A stretch of 64,000 nt of DNA from Diphasiastrum complanatum (taxonomy: Eukaryota; Streptophyta; Lycopodiopsida; Lycopodiales; Lycopodiaceae): NCBI GenBank assembly GCA_029204225.1, contig MU832166.1, positions 1 through 64,000 of the forward strand, written 5' to 3'. Each line of letters begins with the position of its first letter. Within the stretch, counting starts at the first letter, position 1. A program made the position numbers and the translations under genes. Positions 61,556 to 64,000 of the stretch are shown here, in pieces. The notes beneath the pieces are model-generated. The model ran no database searches and was not told the DNA's origin. It worked only from the letters and a program-made list of their open reading frames with translations.

Positions 61556-62210
61556 ATGCACTATACTAGCAGTGCAGCCAATAATGCGAGCATCCAATCT
61601 AGTGACTATGTGTTGGAGAAGAGTTTAAATGATAGTTGGTGGGGATCCGATCTATCAAAAGTGGCAGCCACTACATATGCATGGGTGCTAAGTCCGTCAG
61701 AGGAGGGCTTTGCAAAAAGCCAATACAATCTCGTATAGCGCCAAGTTTTTTGGAAGGAGGAAACATGACCGGGGAGAGAAAAATCAGTTCATGTGGTTTT
61801 GTCTAGATAATGTGACATGCACTTGGACAACAAATCCCTTGATAATAATATTGCCTACAAAAGTGTCTGAAACCTAGTATGTGCAACAAGGAACTAATTT
61901 GTCACAAGCCGAGGTGGACGAGTTGAACAAAGGTGGATATATGTTTGAGACAGACAAATTGACTAATTTTGTGAAAGAAGGCGATTCAAATGTAGATGTA
62001 GCACAATAGTCTCATGGCAAATAGCCTGTTACAACTCATCCAAACGATCTTGTCTCAAATCGACGAGATATGAGACATAGAGCTGGTATATCCAAGGAGG
62101 CAAAGGAGCGGATGGGCAAAGCTCTAAGCTTGAATGATCATCTGAGAAAAGTTACCAGACGGAGCACAAAGAAATCTATACTATTGAAAGCTTTGAGTCC
62201 ATTCAAAGAG
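61556..62210 (+). pseudogene. Decayed coding region of unknown identity
   Basis: A 60-codon frame at 61556-61738 (SSDYVLEKSLNDSWWGSDLS) is followed, in another frame from about 61660, by a protein-like stretch to 62210: KFFGRRKHDRGEKNQFMWFC, then after a stop QAEVDELNKGGYMFETDKLT, two more stops, and a basic C-terminal part (HRAGISKEAKERMGKAL). Composition looks coding, unlike the flanks. I do not recognise the family; retroelement Gag is possible. It is cut by the copia LTR at 62211. Confidence 0.45.
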
Positions 62211-62825
62211 TGTCAAAATATTGGAAAAATCTATCTAATGTTGTAAGTAGGGGTCCTAAAAATGCCAAAGATGAATTGAGCTCTTTTGGCTTAGTAAAGA
62301 CCCATCTTAGGATAAAATATTCAAGATAGGTAGAAGTAGAAACTTGAGCTACCATAGGAATCGCCATTTGTACTTTGCATGCCACATTTAATGCATGAAA
62401 AGACTAGGTGGCACAATTAGACATAGTGAGGTGGCTTAAATAAGTCTAGATAGTTTGAGAGGTGGATTCATAACTCCAATTCAACTCAAAGTAGGAGGAG
62501 AGTCCATGGATCTATATATATGTGATGTACTCTCATTGAGAAGATGATGAAATTTGTGTGTAATGCAACTTTGGAGACTAAGCTCTTTGTGCCCTCTCTC
62601 TCTCCACGAGTTTTGTACTTCCTATTTTCTCTCTCTAGTCGAGTAGAGGCATTTATGATGCTTAGTCTTATGTTTTGTTGACAGATCTTGCTTGTAACAC
62701 AATAATATTGCTTGTATGATCAGCTTTCCTATTGACAACCAATGCTAGTCTGATCTTTATGGTATTATTGGGCTTAGGAGATCAAAAGTACATGTGTAGT
62801 GCATCCCACATGTGTGAATTCAACA
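62211..62825 (+). repeat. 5' LTR of the copia derivative
   Basis: About 615 bp; its end matches copy 2 almost exactly (GAATTCAACA before the primer site). It contains ATATATATGTGATG near 62515, a possible TATA box. Confidence 0.8.
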
Positions 62826-62838
62826 TGGTATCAGAGCC
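62826..62838 (+). promoter_or_regulatory. Primer-binding site
   Basis: TGGTATCAGAGCC directly after the LTR. Confidence 0.93.
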
Positions 62839-63581
62839 TACCTAAGATTTACAAGCAAATCTAATCAAAAAGTTTGCAAATTTGATCAGATTTCAAGCTA
62901 GGAATTGTCTAGATTCTACTTTCTAGCTAGTTTGTAGTTTTTTGGTGATTTAGAGCTTCAAACCACTTTGAATGGTCCAGATCAGGTACTGTACGGAATT
63001 TCAGGTGCAGGCACGTGTGAAATCCACCCATTTTCAGTTTGGTGGTTCTCTCTCATCTTAGATCCAAATTTCATGCAAATTAGCCCACTAGAAAGCTGGA
63101 AATGTGTAGAATCTGATGCAATTTGAATCATGATAGTTGGATAAGCCAATCAAAAGTTATAAGCTTTTGAAGAGTCGTAGGTAGGGTGCCTAGACCTGTG
63201 GCAAATCGTGAGTACATGTCAATTATTGCTTGAATGATCACAAAAATCATCCAGAAGTTGACCAATCTCATCTATATGTAATTTAGACAAAATTTATAGG
63301 TTCTACGCAAATTGTATCATACAAATAGATTGTATTTGAGTCAATTTGACATTTTTTGGAGTATTTCACACGTGTGAAATTCAAAGAACCATAACTTTTG
63401 CCATACTTCATCTTTCTTGATGATTCAAATCTTGTTTTAGAGAGATTGTCAAACTAGTGAGATCTATCTCACAGTGTTTTGCTTTATCTTATATAGGATT
63501 TTGTTTTTTGCCCTTGATTTGTTCCTATAGTGAGAAGATAAGCAATTTTTCATCCATCTTTTTTTACTTCCATCATTCTTT

Positions 63582-64000
63582 ATGACTTCAATGGGTGTCT
63601 TTCTATTAGAAGCAAGTGAAAGATTGTCAACCTCCAATTACTCAATTTGAAAGGTTGGGATGGAATCTGTCTTAATTCTACAAGATGTGATGGATATTGT
63701 ACTTGGAATTGAAGAAGAATCACAAATTCCTTAAGAAATTCCAAACTCATCTCTCTTGCATGTTTTCACAAATGGAGTATGTTCCAACTTAATGTTTCTA
63801 ATGCATTTCTCAATGGTTACGTTGAGGAGGAGATCTACATGGAGCAACCTCCAGGTTTTGTGAAGGAAGGTGATGAATCAAAAGTTTGTCTTTTGTTCAA
63901 AAGTCTGTATGGACTGAAACAGACACCAAGGTCTTGGTATGCAAGGCTCAACTCCTATTTCATATCACTCGGATTTTGTCTAAGTGAATATGATCCTTCT
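63582..64000 (+). pseudogene. Copia gag start fused to RT, runs off window
   Basis: ATG at 63582 begins MTSMGVFLLEASERLSTSNY, stops after SI (TGA where the relative has TGG for Trp), and continues KVGMESVLILQDVMDIVLG. Near 63745-63755 the sequence jumps from gag to the RT of the same family (FQLNVSNAFLNGYVEEEIYM, LFKSLYGLKQTPRSWYARLN). About 2.6 kb (rest of gag, protease, integrase, RT N-terminus) is deleted relative to the intact copy. The RT frame is open to the window end. Confidence 0.9.

Larger units (their letters stand above)
62211..64000 (+). mobile_element. Deletion derivative of the copia copy-2 family
   Basis: LTR 62211-62825, primer site, leader, start of gag, then RT; the element continues beyond the window. 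The LTR begins TGTCAAAATATTGGAAAAA and ends CATGTGTGAATTCAACA, aligned with but clearly diverged from 36670-37406. Confidence 0.87.

Overview
This window looks like intergenic heterochromatin from a large land-plant nuclear genome. The plant signs are a PLS-class PPR protein ending in E and DYW domains, Ty1/copia and chromodomain Ty3/gypsy retrotransposons primed by the initiator Met-tRNA (primer site TGGTATCAGAGCC), a Mutator-like element, a Helitron and long (CT)n tracts. No intact cellular gene was found. The two host-gene traces are both dead: a WBP2/GRAM-like gene (about 3.8-4.3 kb) and a PPR-DYW gene (about 7.9-9.3 kb). The species cannot be fixed from the sequence.

Layout. 0-11 kb: decayed copia and LTR fragments, the WBP2-like pseudogene, and the PPR-DYW pseudogene split by a ~603-bp Mutator-like element and truncated by a copia pol fragment. 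11.5-16.5 kb: an old copia element with two diverged ~0.8-kb LTRs. 17-25 kb: a gag-deleted copia relative with a duplicated leader, a decayed gypsy gag-pol, and a tandemly duplicated copia RT-RNase H segment ending in a 906-bp LTR. 25-28.7 kb: a minus-strand gypsy 5' half and an orphan chromodomain. 28.8-34.9 kb: a full-length minus-strand copia element (682-bp LTRs with two differences seen, 5-bp target duplication, intact 1322-aa polyprotein). 36.6-45.3 kb: a second full-length copia element (737-bp LTRs, no difference seen, target duplication TTAAT, intact ~1329-aa polyprotein) sitting inside the LTR of an older copia element, which also carries a small inverted-repeat element. 45.6-48.2 kb: a minus-strand copia 5' half whose LTR matches the one at 24 kb. 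50.8-51.4 kb: a non-autonomous Helitron carrying a CT tract. 53-54.4 kb: a gypsy RT-RNase H fragment. 55.3-58.7 kb: three tandem copies of a ~1.12-kb unit. 58.9-59.5 kb: a gypsy gag. 59.5-61.5 kb: diverged repeats with four related hairpins. 61.5-62.2 kb: an unidentified decayed coding region. 62.2-64 kb: a deletion derivative of the 36.7-kb copia family that runs off the window.

The two intact copia elements are the only complete coding units. Each encodes Gag, protease, integrase, reverse transcriptase and RNase H in one frame, with primer site and polypurine tract in place. They could mobilise related deletion derivatives such as those at 17-19 kb and 62-64 kb, but that is inference. The best candidates for unusual biology are the foldback family near 60-61 kb, the CACACGTGTG palindrome shared by several LTRs and leaders, the nested young insertions, and the element-split DYW gene.
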